Assembly (NCBI RefSeq): GCF_030407495.1
Contig: NZ_JASDDG010000007.1
Coordinates: 1-64,000, forward strand
Direction: 5' to 3'
From: Arthrobacter sp. APC 3897
GTDB taxonomy: Bacteria; Actinomycetota; Actinomycetes; Actinomycetales; Micrococcaceae
DNA length: 64,000 bases
Under the pieces are notes generated by a model, which did no database searches, was not told the origin of the DNA, and saw only the letters and a list, made by a program, of their open reading frames with translations. The translations under genes and the position numbers were made by a program. Shown one piece after another: positions 51,955 through 60,571 of the stretch (position 1 is the stretch's first letter; each line of letters begins with the position of its first letter).

Positions 51955-52752
51955 TTAGACGCACTCCACGTGCACGCCGGCCGCCCGGAGCGCCTTAAGG
52001 TCCTTGTTCGCAATGCCCGTATCCGTGATAAGCACATCCACGTTAGACAGTTTGGCGTGCTGAACCGTACTCACCACATTGATTTTGCTGTGGTCGCATA
52101 GGAACACCCGGCGCCGTGCGCTGTTGAGCATGGCCCGCTTGATATGCGCTTCGGCGGCGTCCGGTGTTGTCAGCCCGCGTTCAATACTGATGCCGTTGGT
52201 CCCCAGAAACGCAACGTCGGCGTTCAATTCCGCGAGCGAGCGGAGCGCCCATTCATCAACTTCTGCCAGGGTGCGGCTGCGCAGCCTGCCACCGAGCGTG
52301 AAAACCGTCAGCAAGGGACGGTTCACAAGCGCCATGGCTATGGGCAGGGCATTGGTGAAAACTGTCAGTTCACGGTCGCCGGGGAACGTGTCAGCCAGCT
52401 TTTCCGTTGTAGAACCCGCTTCGATGAGCACGGACCCCTGATGGGGAAGGTACTCCAGGGCAGCCCTGGCGATTCTGGCTTTTTCGCTTGAGTACTCGGT
52501 ACGGGCCGAAACCGCGGGCTCGAATGACAGCGAGTCTGCGGGAATTGCGCCGCCATGCACCCGTTTGAGCTGTCCGTGGCGCTCCAGATGGATTAGGTCC
52601 TTGCGGATACTCTCGCCGCTGACACCCAAGGCCGAGGCAAGCTCTGCTGTATCCACGCGTTGTTCCGCGCGCAGCTTGAGCAGAATCTGCTGCTGCCGCT
52701 GGACGGCATAGGCTGCACGTGCCACCGCATCTTCGTCGGAGGCCGTCGCCAT
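51955..52752 (-). CDS. fruR: DeoR-family repressor of the fructose genes
   Basis: A 265-residue regulator. The N-terminal helix-turn-helix is RVDTAELASALGVSGESIRKDL followed by LERHGQLKRVHGGAI (both hallmarks of DeoR proteins). The effector domain has VLIEAGSTTEKLADTF, TVFTNALPIAMAL and VAFLGTNGISIERGLTTPD, the sugar-phosphate binding fold. Such proteins release DNA when fructose 1-phosphate or the bisphosphate binds. It converges on the fru operon; the palindrome at 48688 is a candidate site. The name is inferred from context. No clear ribosome site beyond GGAGCAGGAAAT (52753-52764). Confidence 0.88.
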   Translation of the reverse strand: MATASDEDAVARAAYAVQRQQQILLKLRAEQRVDTAELASALGVSGESIRKDLIHLERHGQLKRVHGGAIPADSLSFEPAVSARTEYSSEKARIARAALEYLPHQGSVLIEAGSTTEKLADTFPGDRELTVFTNALPIAMALVNRPLLTVFTLGGRLRSRTLAEVDEWALRSLAELNADVAFLGTNGISIERGLTTPDAAEAHIKRAMLNSARRRVFLCDHSKINVVSTVQHAKLSNVDVLITDTGIANKDLKALRAAGVHVECV

Positions 52753-52895
52753 ATTTCCTGCTCCTTCTTACCGGATCTGCTGCTGGTCGACACGGAAATC
52801 CGTCCGTCCGGTTTCGGAAGCAGTTTCCGGATTACCTGCCCCGTCCTGTATAGCACGCCCGGCTCGCCTCAGCAGTGGCATGTAGGCTGAGGTCC

Positions 52896-53720
52896 ATGCG
52901 TGAACTACAAAAGGAAATCATCGCGGAAATGGGCGTGCAGCCCACCATTGAACCGACTGCGGAAATCCGGCGTCGTGTGGATTTCCTCAAGGCCTACATG
53001 GCTGCCTCCCGCACGGGCGGATTTGTCCTGGGAATCAGCGGCGGCATCGACTCCACCCTTGCCGGCCGGCTGGCCCAGCTGGCCGTGGACGAGCTCAACG
53101 CCCAGGGCACCGAGGCGCAGTTCATCGCCCTGCGTCTGCCGTATCAGGTCCAGCATGACGAAGCTGACGCCCAGGCCGCGCTGGAATTCATCCAGCCCAC
53201 GCTCTCCTGGGTCTACAACGTGGCGCCCGCCGTGGACGGTTATGAAGACGAATACGTCAAAATGACCGGCGAGCGGATCAGCGACTTCAATAAGGGCAAC
53301 ATCAAGGCCCGCGCCCGGATGACGGCGCAGTATGCAGTGGCCGGCCAGCATAACCTGCTGGTGATCGGCACGGACCACGGCGCCGAATCCGTGACCGGTT
53401 TCTTCACCAAGTACGGTGACGGCGGCGCTGACGTCCTGCCCCTGTTCGGCTTAAACAAGCGCCAGAACCGGCAGTTGCTGGCCGAACTCGGAGCGCCGGA
53501 CTCCCTGGTCCACAAGGCTCCCACCGCGGACCTCCTGGATGACGCCCCCGGCCAGACGGATGAAACCGAACTGGGCATTTCCTACGACACCATTGATGAC
53601 TATCTGGAAGGCAGGGATGTTCCGGCGGAGGATGCGGAGAAGATTGAACGCCGTTTCCTGATGACCCGGCACAAGCGCACTGTGCCCGTCAGCGTCCTGG
53701 ACACATGGTGGAAGCCCTGA
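52896..53720 (+). CDS. nadE: Ammonia-dependent NAD synthetase
   Basis: A 274-residue enzyme that converts nicotinate adenine dinucleotide to NAD with ammonia and ATP. The P-loop is [15 protein letters not shown], followed by [37 protein letters not shown] and [17 protein letters not shown]. The length shows it lacks the glutaminase domain. ATG 52896 has TAGGCT ending seven bases upstream, so the message is likely leaderless; the frame is open seven codons further. Confidence 0.96.
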   Translation: MRELQKEIIAEMGVQPTIEPTAEIRRRVDFLKAYMAASRTGGFVLGISGGIDSTLAGRLAQLAVDELNAQGTEAQFIALRLPYQVQHDEADAQAALEFIQPTLSWVYNVAPAVDGYEDEYVKMTGERISDFNKGNIKARARMTAQYAVAGQHNLLVIGTDHGAESVTGFFTKYGDGGADVLPLFGLNKRQNRQLLAELGAPDSLVHKAPTADLLDDAPGQTDETELGISYDTIDDYLEGRDVPAEDAEKIERRFLMTRHKRTVPVSVLDTWWKP

Positions 53721-53762
53721 GGCATGCCCTGAACCGGCGCCGCATTCGGTAACGTAGCAAGG

Positions 53763-54566
53763 GTGAAGATTGCTACCTGGAACGTGAACTCCATCCGTGC
53801 CCGTGCAGACCGCGTTGAGGCGTGGCTGCAGCGCTCCGACGTCGACGTCCTGGCGATTCAGGAAACCAAAGCCAAGGACGAGAATTTCCCCTGGGAAGTT
53901 TTTGAAAACAACGGTTACGAAGTGGCGCACTTCGGCGTGAACCAGTGGAACGGGGTGGCCGTTGCCTCCCGGGTGGGGCTCGACGACGTCGAGCGCACCT
54001 TTCCGGGGCAGCCCGCCTTCGGCAAGACCGAAACCACCACCGCCACCGAGGCACGCGCCATCGGGGCAACCTGCAACGGTGTCCGGGTGTGGAGCCTGTA
54101 TGTCCCCAACGGCCGGGCCGTGGGAGATCCCCACATGCCGTACAAGCTGCAGTGGCTGGACATCCTTAAGGACCAGGCCGCAGGCTGGGTGAAGGACAAC
54201 CCGGATCTGCCGCTGGCGCTGATGGGTGACTGGAATATTGCCCCGCAGGATGACGACGTGTGGGACATCGACTGGTTCCGCGCACAAAACGCCACCCACG
54301 TCACGGACCCCGAGCGGGCAGCATTTCAGGCGTTCCTGGACGCCGGATTCACCGACGTCGTGCGGCCCTATACCCCGGGACCCGGCGTGTACACGTACTG
54401 GGATTACACCCAGCTGCGGTTCCCCAAGAAGGAAGGCATGCGCATCGACTTCGTCCTTGCCTCCCCGGCACTTGCCGCCCGCGTCACCGGCGCGTCCATT
54501 GACCGCGAGGAACGCAAAGGCAAGGGCGCATCGGACCACGCCCCCGTCATCGTGGAGCTGGACTGA
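53763..54566 (+). CDS. xthA: Exodeoxyribonuclease III (AP endonuclease)
   Basis: A 267-residue DNA repair nuclease of the exonuclease III family that cuts at abasic sites. The start KIATWNVNSIRARADRVEAW, the metal-binding Glu in AIQETKAKDENF, GDWNIAPQDDDVWD and the terminal SDHAPVIVEL with the catalytic Asp-His are intact. GTG 53763 has TAACGT ending seven bases upstream and no ribosome site, so it is probably leaderless. The next gene starts two bases after the stop. Confidence 0.95.
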   Translation: MKIATWNVNSIRARADRVEAWLQRSDVDVLAIQETKAKDENFPWEVFENNGYEVAHFGVNQWNGVAVASRVGLDDVERTFPGQPAFGKTETTTATEARAIGATCNGVRVWSLYVPNGRAVGDPHMPYKLQWLDILKDQAAGWVKDNPDLPLALMGDWNIAPQDDDVWDIDWFRAQNATHVTDPERAAFQAFLDAGFTDVVRPYTPGPGVYTYWDYTQLRFPKKEGMRIDFVLASPALAARVTGASIDREERKGKGASDHAPVIVELD

Positions 54567-54568
54567 CC

Positions 54569-55423
54569 ATGGCACGGCGGCCCGGAGGTCCCCTGCACCA
54601 CACGTTTCCCTACGTGTCGCATCTGCGTGTCTACGAGCCGTTGGACGCGTTTGAGGATGACCAGCAGCTGGCCATCCTAGAGCAGCGGGCACGCGGACGC
54701 CAGGAGACCGAGGTCCTGGAACGCAGCGACGCCGTGCGGCGTTTGGTCCGTGCCGTGTCGGATCCGTTCCCGCACACTTCAACTGATCTGGTGCGGGTGC
54801 TGCACTACCCGGGCCATCAGGGCTCAACGCGCCGGCTGTACTGCCCCAACCAGCTAGCCGTCCGGGCTTCCCTGGCCGCGGAGTCGCTGGGCGAGAGCAT
54901 CCGCGGACCCCTGGTCGATGTCCTGGTGCCCGAAGTAGCCCGCGAAGCGCACGCCGCCCGGATTGACCCGGACTCCTTTGCGGACTCGCTGGCCCGCCTG
55001 CACACCCGCTCCGCCACCTGGGGCGTACCGTTCGGCTGGTTTGTGCTGCTCCACGAAGATGACCACAGCGAGGTGGTGGAAGATGACGGCAAGGTGCAGA
55101 CCGTCCGGCTGGCGGCACCCGTGAGCCAGTGCCTGGAGCGGGCACGCGCCGCCGCTGCGTCCCTGGCGCTCGCCGCGCCCGAACTGGACCTGCTGGATGA
55201 ACTGGAAGAGCTGACTAACTGGCTGGAAATCTTCTCCGAGGACGCGGTGCTGGAACTGGATTACGGCTCGGTGGCGGATCTCGTGTTCCCTGACGATTCA
55301 CCCTCGGATGTCCGGCTCGGCATTGAATCCCTCGCAGACGGCGACATGACCGGTGCTGCCGCCTCCTACCGGAGGCTGGCCAACCGCTGGATTCCCATCC
55401 GCCAGCTGGCCCGGGCCAGCTAA
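54569..55423 (+). CDS. Conserved actinobacterial protein, 284 aa
   Basis: A 284-residue soluble protein that begins MARRPGGPLHHTFPYVSHLR and has a helical, acidic middle and end (LDLLDELEELTNWLEIFSED). The segment ATWGVPFGWFVLLHEDDHSE resembles proteins of unknown function that sit beside xthA in Arthrobacter and relatives. It is two bases from xthA and probably co-transcribed, which suggests but does not show a repair-related role. No catalytic motif is evident. Confidence 0.75.
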   Translation: MARRPGGPLHHTFPYVSHLRVYEPLDAFEDDQQLAILEQRARGRQETEVLERSDAVRRLVRAVSDPFPHTSTDLVRVLHYPGHQGSTRRLYCPNQLAVRASLAAESLGESIRGPLVDVLVPEVAREAHAARIDPDSFADSLARLHTRSATWGVPFGWFVLLHEDDHSEVVEDDGKVQTVRLAAPVSQCLERARAAAASLALAAPELDLLDELEELTNWLEIFSEDAVLELDYGSVADLVFPDDSPSDVRLGIESLADGDMTGAAASYRRLANRWIPIRQLARAS

Positions 55424-55516
55424 AGCCACCGGCCGCCCCGGCTGCAACTCTTAGGGACGTTGTGAACCGCGCGGCAGATGTCAGTCAGGCGGGGCTCTGC
55501 GGAATAAACACGGGCA

Positions 55517-55548
55517 GCGGGGCCAGCCCTTGTTGGGGCCGGCCCCGC
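55517..55548. terminator. Hairpin terminator between convergent genes
   Basis: GCGGGGCC (55517-55524) pairs with GGCCCCGC (55541-55548), and after one mismatch the stem continues with GCCC/GGGC around a small loop. It separates the rightward 284-aa gene from the leftward TIM-barrel gene. Confidence 0.7.
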
Positions 55549-55570
55549 CCTCACCGGATTGCGTGCGGTC

Positions 55571-56545
55571 CTAGAAGCGCACGTTGCGCAGATACCGGTA
55601 GCCCACCTTTGCTGTCTGCAGGGGCGTGACATCCGGCTGATCATTCTCGACGATGTACTCCTTCGGCTGGTGTGCCTTGAAGATGCGGGAGAAATCGATG
55701 GTTCCGGTGCCCAGGTCAGCGAAATCTCCAGCGCCGTCCCGGTCCTTCACGTGGTACTGCAGGACCTTCTGTGGAGCCTGTTTGATCGTGTCGATGGCGA
55801 ACTGGACCGGGTCGGCGGCACCAACCCCGACGCCGCCTGTAACCACCCAATAAAGGTCAACTTCCAGGTGGACAAGCTTTGGGTCAAGACGGCTGGTGAA
55901 GATGTCCCACGGCGTAAGCCCCCCGCCGAGGTCCGTGGTGAACTCGTGAGCATGGTTGTGGTAGCCGTATTTAATGCCGGCCCTGCGCACGACGGCCGCT
56001 TCTGCATTCATCTGGTCCGCCCACCTGTACCAGTCGTCTGCGTTATCCGAGGCGAGATACGGAACGTTCATGTAGGTCTGGCAGAGCGTCAGTGCGTTGG
56101 AGATCTTAATATCCAGGTCCGCCGGAGTGGCGCTGATCCCCTCATGGCTGGAAGAGGCTCGGATCCCCAAACGGTTCAGTGTCTTCCGGATGTCTTTAGC
56201 AGTGCGTCCGTACAGCCCCGCCAGTTCGACCCGGTCGTATCCGTACCTGGCAAGCTTCGCAAAATTCGCGTCGATGTTTTCGCCGGCCATAATGGACCGC
56301 AGGGTGTACATCTGAATGCTGATCTGTCCGGGAGGAACCGGCCGGTTGCCCTTGTGGCCAGGTTTTCCGTGATGTCCGGGCTTGCCCTTATGATCAGGGT
56401 GGGCCACCGCAGGAGCCGCACCGATGCTGGCGAGGCCGACACCCGCGCCCGCAGCCAATGCCCCGCGGATAAAATTGCGCCGGTCTACCCCCTTCTTTTC
56501 CAGAGATCGATTCAGCGAACCTTTTGCGTCAAATCCGAAGCACAT
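55571..56545 (-). CDS. Tat-exported xylose-isomerase-like TIM barrel protein
   Basis: A 324-residue protein. The N-terminus has DRRNFIRGALAAGAGVGLAS, a twin-arginine signal, followed by a His/Lys/Gly-rich stretch (HPDHKGKPGHHGKPGHKGNR) before the fold. The AP-endonuclease-2/xylose-isomerase-like barrel runs from QISIQMYTLRSIM to the end, with YDRVELAGLYG, ASSSHEGIS, KYGYHNHAHEF, LEVDLYWVVTGG and the final YIVENDQPD, which together give the His, Glu and Asp metal ligands of sugar-phosphate isomerase/epimerase relatives. AGGAAGG precedes ATG 56545. It follows the ROK gene on the same strand. An extracellular sugar isomerase or hydrolase-like role is inferred. Confidence 0.85.
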   Translation of the reverse strand: MCFGFDAKGSLNRSLEKKGVDRRNFIRGALAAGAGVGLASIGAAPAVAHPDHKGKPGHHGKPGHKGNRPVPPGQISIQMYTLRSIMAGENIDANFAKLARYGYDRVELAGLYGRTAKDIRKTLNRLGIRASSSHEGISATPADLDIKISNALTLCQTYMNVPYLASDNADDWYRWADQMNAEAAVVRRAGIKYGYHNHAHEFTTDLGGGLTPWDIFTSRLDPKLVHLEVDLYWVVTGGVGVGAADPVQFAIDTIKQAPQKVLQYHVKDRDGAGDFADLGTGTIDFSRIFKAHQPKEYIVENDQPDVTPLQTAKVGYRYLRNVRF

Positions 56546-56907
56546 GCTGTTGCCTTCCTGACAGTTGGACGCCTTCCGCCGCCTTCATTGGCACTGGCGG
56601 AAATGCGCGCGGGGTCACTGGGGAATTCACTGGACTGATATCGATGGCTCATCGTCGCCGATGAGCAATCTGAACTGATTCAGCACCAGTACCAGGTAGA
56701 TATGTCCGTTTTGTTTTCTGAAACCACTGCCAGGCGCTTGGGCGCACCTTAGGGCGAGATCGAAAAAGCATGCCTGCTATCCGTCGAGCCCTGTGCAAGG
56801 TGACGAGTGTGGAACAAGAGCGGTGACTGGAAATGAGTCCGTCGCATGAGGCTATGGCGGGGTTTTGGTGTCTGTCAAGCAAAAGTCGCCGATAAAGTGC
56901 CGTTAGC
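56546..56907. other. 362-base intergenic region with a short hairpin
   Basis: Between the leftward ROK gene and the leftward TIM-barrel gene. GCTCATCG (56647-56654) and CGATGAGC (56659-56666) form a perfect 8-pair hairpin with a 4-base loop, either a terminator for the ROK gene or a regulator site for the downstream gene. The only reading frame here (56649-56882, minus) has no support. The stretch is less GC-rich than its surroundings. Confidence 0.5.
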
Positions 56908-58167
56908 TCAGTCGGCGTTGCTTAATCCGGAGACCATGGCGTCGATGCGCTGGGGAGACATAGCGTGGTGAATTGCCAGCATGCTGGCACCCAGTACACC
57001 GGCGTCGAGGCCGGAGCCGGAATGGACAATCTGCAGATGCTGGGTTGCAAGCGGGATGGTGCGCGAGTACACCGTCTCCCGAATGCCGGCAATGAAGTGT
57101 TCGCCAGTCAGGGCCATGGATCCCCCAATAACTATTACCGAAGGATTGATGAGACTAATACATGCTGAAAGGATATCCCCAACGTCTCGTCCGGCCTGCC
57201 TGACTGCGTGGATGGCTTCCGTGTTTCCGGCGCCCACCAGTGCCACGATGTCTTCACTACCGCTGGCCTCAATGCCCAGCTGGCGCAGCTTTGAGGCAAT
57301 GGCCGGCCCGGATGCTATGGCTTCCAGACAGTCAGTGTTGCCGCAGTGACAGGGGACTCCGGTCCCGCCGTGCACGCGAATATGCCCGATGTCGCCGGCC
57401 ACTCCGTCCGCCCCCCGCTGAAGCATCCCGCTTGAGACAATGCCTGAACCGATCCCGGTGGCAACTTTAACGAACAATAGATTGTCCACCTGCGGCCAGG
57501 ACATATTGCGTTCGCCCAGGGCCATAATGTTGACGTCATTGTCGACCAGGACAGGAACATGGAATCGTGCCTGAAGGTATCCAGGCACGTCGTAGCCGTT
57601 CCATCCGGGCATGATGGGCGGATTGATGGGCCGTCCGGTGCGGTGCTCCACAGGACCCGGCAGCCCGATCCCAACGGCCAGGAGATCATCTAATGACCGT
57701 CCGGTCCCGCTGAGCAATTCCGTGCCGAGTTCAACAACCGCTTCGAGGACAGCATCTGGACCCCGAGTGATTTCCAGTGCTCGGGCAGATTGGGAAAGCA
57801 GGTGCCCGGTGAGGTCCGTAACCGCCACTTGGAGGTGGGATGCACCGATGTCCACTCCGAGCACAACCCGGCTGCCTGCTTTAAGCGCGATGCGGGAGGA
57901 CGGGCGGCCCCCGGTGGAGACGGCATCCTGAACGAACCCTACGAGGCCCAGATCCATAAGTGCTTCGATCCGGAGGGTGACTGTTGAGCGGGCCAGTCCT
58001 AATTGTGCAGCCAGCTCGGACCGGGTCCGAGGTTTCCCGTCGCGAAGGATTTGGAAGAGCTCGCTCGCTCCGGACGTTGCAAGGCCGCCAACACTACTTA
58101 TGTCACTCACCGACTCATTACAGCATACAGCCGACGGAACTATTGACTTGGTATCTTCGCATGACAT
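56908..58167 (-). CDS. ROK-family transcriptional regulator
   Basis: A 419-residue regulator of the NagC/XylR group. The helix-turn-helix lies near residues 45-85 (TRSELAAQLGLARSTVTLRI). The sugar-kinase fold follows: VVLGVDIGASHLQVAVTDL, GIGLPGPVEHRTG, VLVDNDVNIMALGER, TGIGSGIV and the zinc motif CHCGNTDCLEAIASG. The start is uncertain: ATG 58167 has no ribosome site, TTG 58197 is earlier and GTG 58110 later. It is divergent from the inositol-phosphate-synthase/ebo operon, the likely target, and upstream of the exported TIM-barrel gene. The effector is probably a sugar or cyclitol. Confidence 0.9.
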   Translation of the reverse strand: MSCEDTKSIVPSAVCCNESVSDISSVGGLATSGASELFQILRDGKPRTRSELAAQLGLARSTVTLRIEALMDLGLVGFVQDAVSTGGRPSSRIALKAGSRVVLGVDIGASHLQVAVTDLTGHLLSQSARALEITRGPDAVLEAVVELGTELLSGTGRSLDDLLAVGIGLPGPVEHRTGRPINPPIMPGWNGYDVPGYLQARFHVPVLVDNDVNIMALGERNMSWPQVDNLLFVKVATGIGSGIVSSGMLQRGADGVAGDIGHIRVHGGTGVPCHCGNTDCLEAIASGPAIASKLRQLGIEASGSEDIVALVGAGNTEAIHAVRQAGRDVGDILSACISLINPSVIVIGGSMALTGEHFIAGIRETVYSRTIPLATQHLQIVHSGSGLDAGVLGASMLAIHHAMSPQRIDAMVSGLSNAD

Positions 58168-58306
58168 AGGTCTGCCAGTTTTATTTGAGCCGTCCAAAGC
58201 GGCCGGAGACCAGTTTGCTTATCACGAAACCCGTTACCGCCCGCCGCCATTCGACTTAATAGTGGCAATGCCAAGCGTAGATATATCGGAATAGCTCATA
58301 AGTGCG

Positions 58307-58335
58307 TTGTGGCCTGACATTACCTGTGCTAGGTT
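58307..58335 (+). promoter_or_regulatory. Promoter of the inositol/ebo operon
   Basis: TTGTGG (58307-58312) and TAGGTT (58330-58335) with a 17-base gap, giving a start near 58342 and a leader of about 85 bases that contains the inverted repeats at 58351-58385. Confidence 0.5.
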
Positions 58336-58350
58336 CCCTGTGATCAGCGT

Positions 58351-58385
58351 CTCATTCATGGATTCAGATTCTAATTCTGAATGAG
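58351..58385. promoter_or_regulatory. Nested inverted repeats, candidate ROK operator
   Basis: CTCATTCA (58351-58358) and TGAATGAG (58378-58385) are perfect 8-base arms. Inside them ATTCAGA (58362-58368) and TCTGAAT (58376-58382) are perfect 7-base arms with 7 bases between; the right arms overlap, so the two pairings exclude each other. The element is AT-rich and lies just after the presumed transcription start. It could be a repressor site or alternative RNA hairpins. Confidence 0.55.
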
Positions 58386-58427
58386 GCGCGGGCACGCCGG
58401 TGATACATGAAGCTTCGAGGAGGAAGT

Positions 58428-59693
58428 TTGATCAGGGACACCCACGAGGGGATGCCAGTCAAGGCGGAGCCAGAATCGGCACTCGGTGCCGGGCCGGAGG
58501 ACTGGGACTACGGCCGGACAGGAATCTGGCTCATCGGCGCACGGGGCTCGGTGGCAACAACAGCAGCAATCGGACTGGCGGCCATCGCCGCCAGACTGGT
58601 GAAACCCGTGGGATGCGTGACGGAACAGGACACCTTCCACGGCGTATGCCTCCCGGACTACGCAGACTTTGTGGTGGGTGGTCATGACATCAGCGGCGTT
58701 TCCATGATCAAGCGGGCGGAGAAACTTGTTGATGCAGGCATGCTCCCTGGCCATCTCCTTGAATCAGTCAGAGCCCAACTCCTTGAAGCGGACGGCCGGG
58801 TGCGTTCTGGATATGATCCCGCTGGTTCTGCAGAGTCGCAGGCCGATGCCGCAAGCCGCCTGTCCAGCGACATCGTTGCGTTTAAGGAAGCAAATGGGCT
58901 GCAGCGGGTCATTGTCTTGGACGTAGCCTCCACAGAGGCACCGCTGGACCAGCTCGCCGAGTACCACGACATTGAGCTCCTGAAGTCGGCGCTCGTGGAT
59001 CCGGCACGGCCTGTGTTGCCCGCCAGCTCAGTAGCGGCCTACGCAGCCGTTATGGCGGGCTCTCCATACATATGTTTCACGCCGTCAACTGCCCTGAACG
59101 TTCCTGCTCTGTATGAGCTTGCTGGCGCCTCGCGGGTTCCCACGGCAGGCCAGGACGGCAAAACGGGCCAGACCTGGCTGCGCTCGGTGCTGGCTCCGGC
59201 GCTTTCCGCACGCGGACTGAAGGTCCTGTCCTGGGCCGGGACCAATTTGCTGGGTGGCGGGGACGGAGCCACGCTTGCCGACAGCCGCGCTGTCTCCGCA
59301 AAGCTGCTGTCAAAGAACCGCGGATTGCACGACCTCACAGGAGGTGCCGTTACCCCGCTGCATATTGACAACGTGCCGGACTTGGGCGAGACCAAAGTTG
59401 CGTGGGATCACATCCATGTAGAGGGATTCCTAGGTTCCCGCCTGACAATCCAAACAACGTGGAGCGCCTACGATTCCATGCTGGCAGCTCCGATGATCCT
59501 CGACCTCGCCCGCCTCATGACCCTTGCAGACGCGGCAGGAGAAACTGGGCATCTTGGGGCCCTTGGCTTCTTCTTCAAGGATCCCTGGGGCAGTGTCGAG
59601 CATTCCTTCGCACAGCAGACACACGACCTTGCGGAATGGGCGCTCGCCGCCAGTGGGCGCCTCCTCTCGGACACGGGAGGTGAACAGCTGTGA
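58428..59693 (+). CDS. Inositol-3-phosphate synthase-like enzyme
   Basis: A 421-residue NAD-dependent enzyme of the myo-inositol-1-phosphate synthase family, which cyclises glucose 6-phosphate. The nucleotide loop is GIWLIGARGSVATTAAIG, followed by VTEQDTFHGVCLPDYADFVV, VVGGHDISGVSMIKRAE, YICFTPSTALNVPAL, the SWAGTNLLGGGDGATLAD region and FFFKDPWGSVEHSF. It belongs to the subgroup found with SCO3242-type prenyltransferases. TTG 58428 is chosen because GAGGAGG lies four bases upstream; ATG 58407 and ATG 58452 are alternatives. The stop overlaps the eboC GTG. It probably supplies a cyclitol phosphate to the cluster. Confidence 0.85.
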   Translation: MIRDTHEGMPVKAEPESALGAGPEDWDYGRTGIWLIGARGSVATTAAIGLAAIAARLVKPVGCVTEQDTFHGVCLPDYADFVVGGHDISGVSMIKRAEKLVDAGMLPGHLLESVRAQLLEADGRVRSGYDPAGSAESQADAASRLSSDIVAFKEANGLQRVIVLDVASTEAPLDQLAEYHDIELLKSALVDPARPVLPASSVAAYAAVMAGSPYICFTPSTALNVPALYELAGASRVPTAGQDGKTGQTWLRSVLAPALSARGLKVLSWAGTNLLGGGDGATLADSRAVSAKLLSKNRGLHDLTGGAVTPLHIDNVPDLGETKVAWDHIHVEGFLGSRLTIQTTWSAYDSMLAAPMILDLARLMTLADAAGETGHLGALGFFFKDPWGSVEHSFAQQTHDLAEWALAASGRLLSDTGGEQL

Positions 59694-60571
59694 CCAAGGC
59701 CGGTGATTACCTGGAATTGGTTAGGGCTCCCGCTGTCCTCACCGTCTTGGGGGACTCCGTGGCGGGCGGGGCTGCTGCCGGCCGGCCACTCGCCGGACGT
59801 CGCTTGTGGATGCCGCTGGCGAGCGCGTTCCTCTATGCCGGCGGAATGGCCCTCAACGATTACGCAGACCGGGACATCGATGCGCGCGAACGACCACAGC
59901 GGCCCATTCCTTCCGGAAGGGTGAGCCCCCGGAATGCCCTGGCCGCAGCATCTGCCCTCACAGCCGCCGGACTGGGGCTGTGCGCTGCGGCCGGCGGCCG
60001 GAACTCCTTGGCTGTGGGGATTCCGCTTGCGGTGTCGATTTGGACTTATGACCTGGTGACTAAGGAACATGCCATGGCTGGATCCGTCTCGATGGGCGCA
60101 TGCCGGGCACTTGACGTCCTGATGGGTGCGGGAGCAGGCCATGTCAGGCCGGCACTGGGAGCTGCAGGCATCATGGGTGGCCATACCGTCGCCGTGACTT
60201 TCCTTTCTCGAGGTGAAGTCGATGGAACAGATGCCGCCACAGCCTCCGGCGTTGCAGCAGCGACCGGGCTGCTGGCCGCATCACTCGTGGCAGGATCCGC
60301 TGGACCGCCGACCAGAACGCTCGCCGCTATCGCAGCCGCGGCTGCTTATGCCCTGAGATGCGGACCTGCCCAAATCAGGGCGGCGCGGGACCCTGCGGCC
60401 GTTAACGCCCTGAACGCGACCAAGGCGGGCATCCGGGCGATGGTTCCGCTTCAGGCAGCACTCGCAGTACGGCACGGAGACCCGGTGGGTGCGGGTGCGC
60501 TGCTTGGGGTGGACATCTTAGGCAGGATCATCCGTTCCCGTCCCGGGGGCAGGAAGGTGAGCGAGTCATGA
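59690..60571 (+). CDS. eboC: UbiA-type prenyltransferase EboC (SCO3242 family)
   Basis: A 293-residue integral membrane protein of the UbiA superfamily with about eight helices. The first Asp-rich motif is NDYADRDIDARERPQRPIPSG, with the conserved N-D-x-x-D-x-x-x-D and R-P-I-P-S-G (residues about 62-82). It begins YLELVRAPAVLTVLGDSVAG and ends in a basic tail. Such enzymes attach isoprenoid chains to aromatic or cyclic acceptors in the membrane. GTG 59690 overlaps the stop of the previous gene and uses GGGAGG. The acceptor is unknown; a cyclitol made by the upstream enzyme is a testable idea. Confidence 0.9.
   Translation: MTKAGDYLELVRAPAVLTVLGDSVAGGAAAGRPLAGRRLWMPLASAFLYAGGMALNDYADRDIDARERPQRPIPSGRVSPRNALAAASALTAAGLGLCAAAGGRNSLAVGIPLAVSIWTYDLVTKEHAMAGSVSMGACRALDVLMGAGAGHVRPALGAAGIMGGHTVAVTFLSRGEVDGTDAATASGVAAATGLLAASLVAGSAGPPTRTLAAIAAAAAYALRCGPAQIRAARDPAAVNALNATKAGIRAMVPLQAALAVRHGDPVGAGALLGVDILGRIIRSRPGGRKVSES

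Noticed and set aside
53451-55145. Minus-strand frame of 564 codons opposite nadE, xthA and the following gene
   Set aside because: All three plus-strand genes have intact motifs or good starts; the antisense product shows no fold and Arg/Pro/Gly bias.
56649-56882. Minus-strand 77-codon frame between the ROK and TIM-barrel genes
   Set aside because: No ribosome site, no recognisable pattern, and its 3' end contains the hairpin at 56647-56666.
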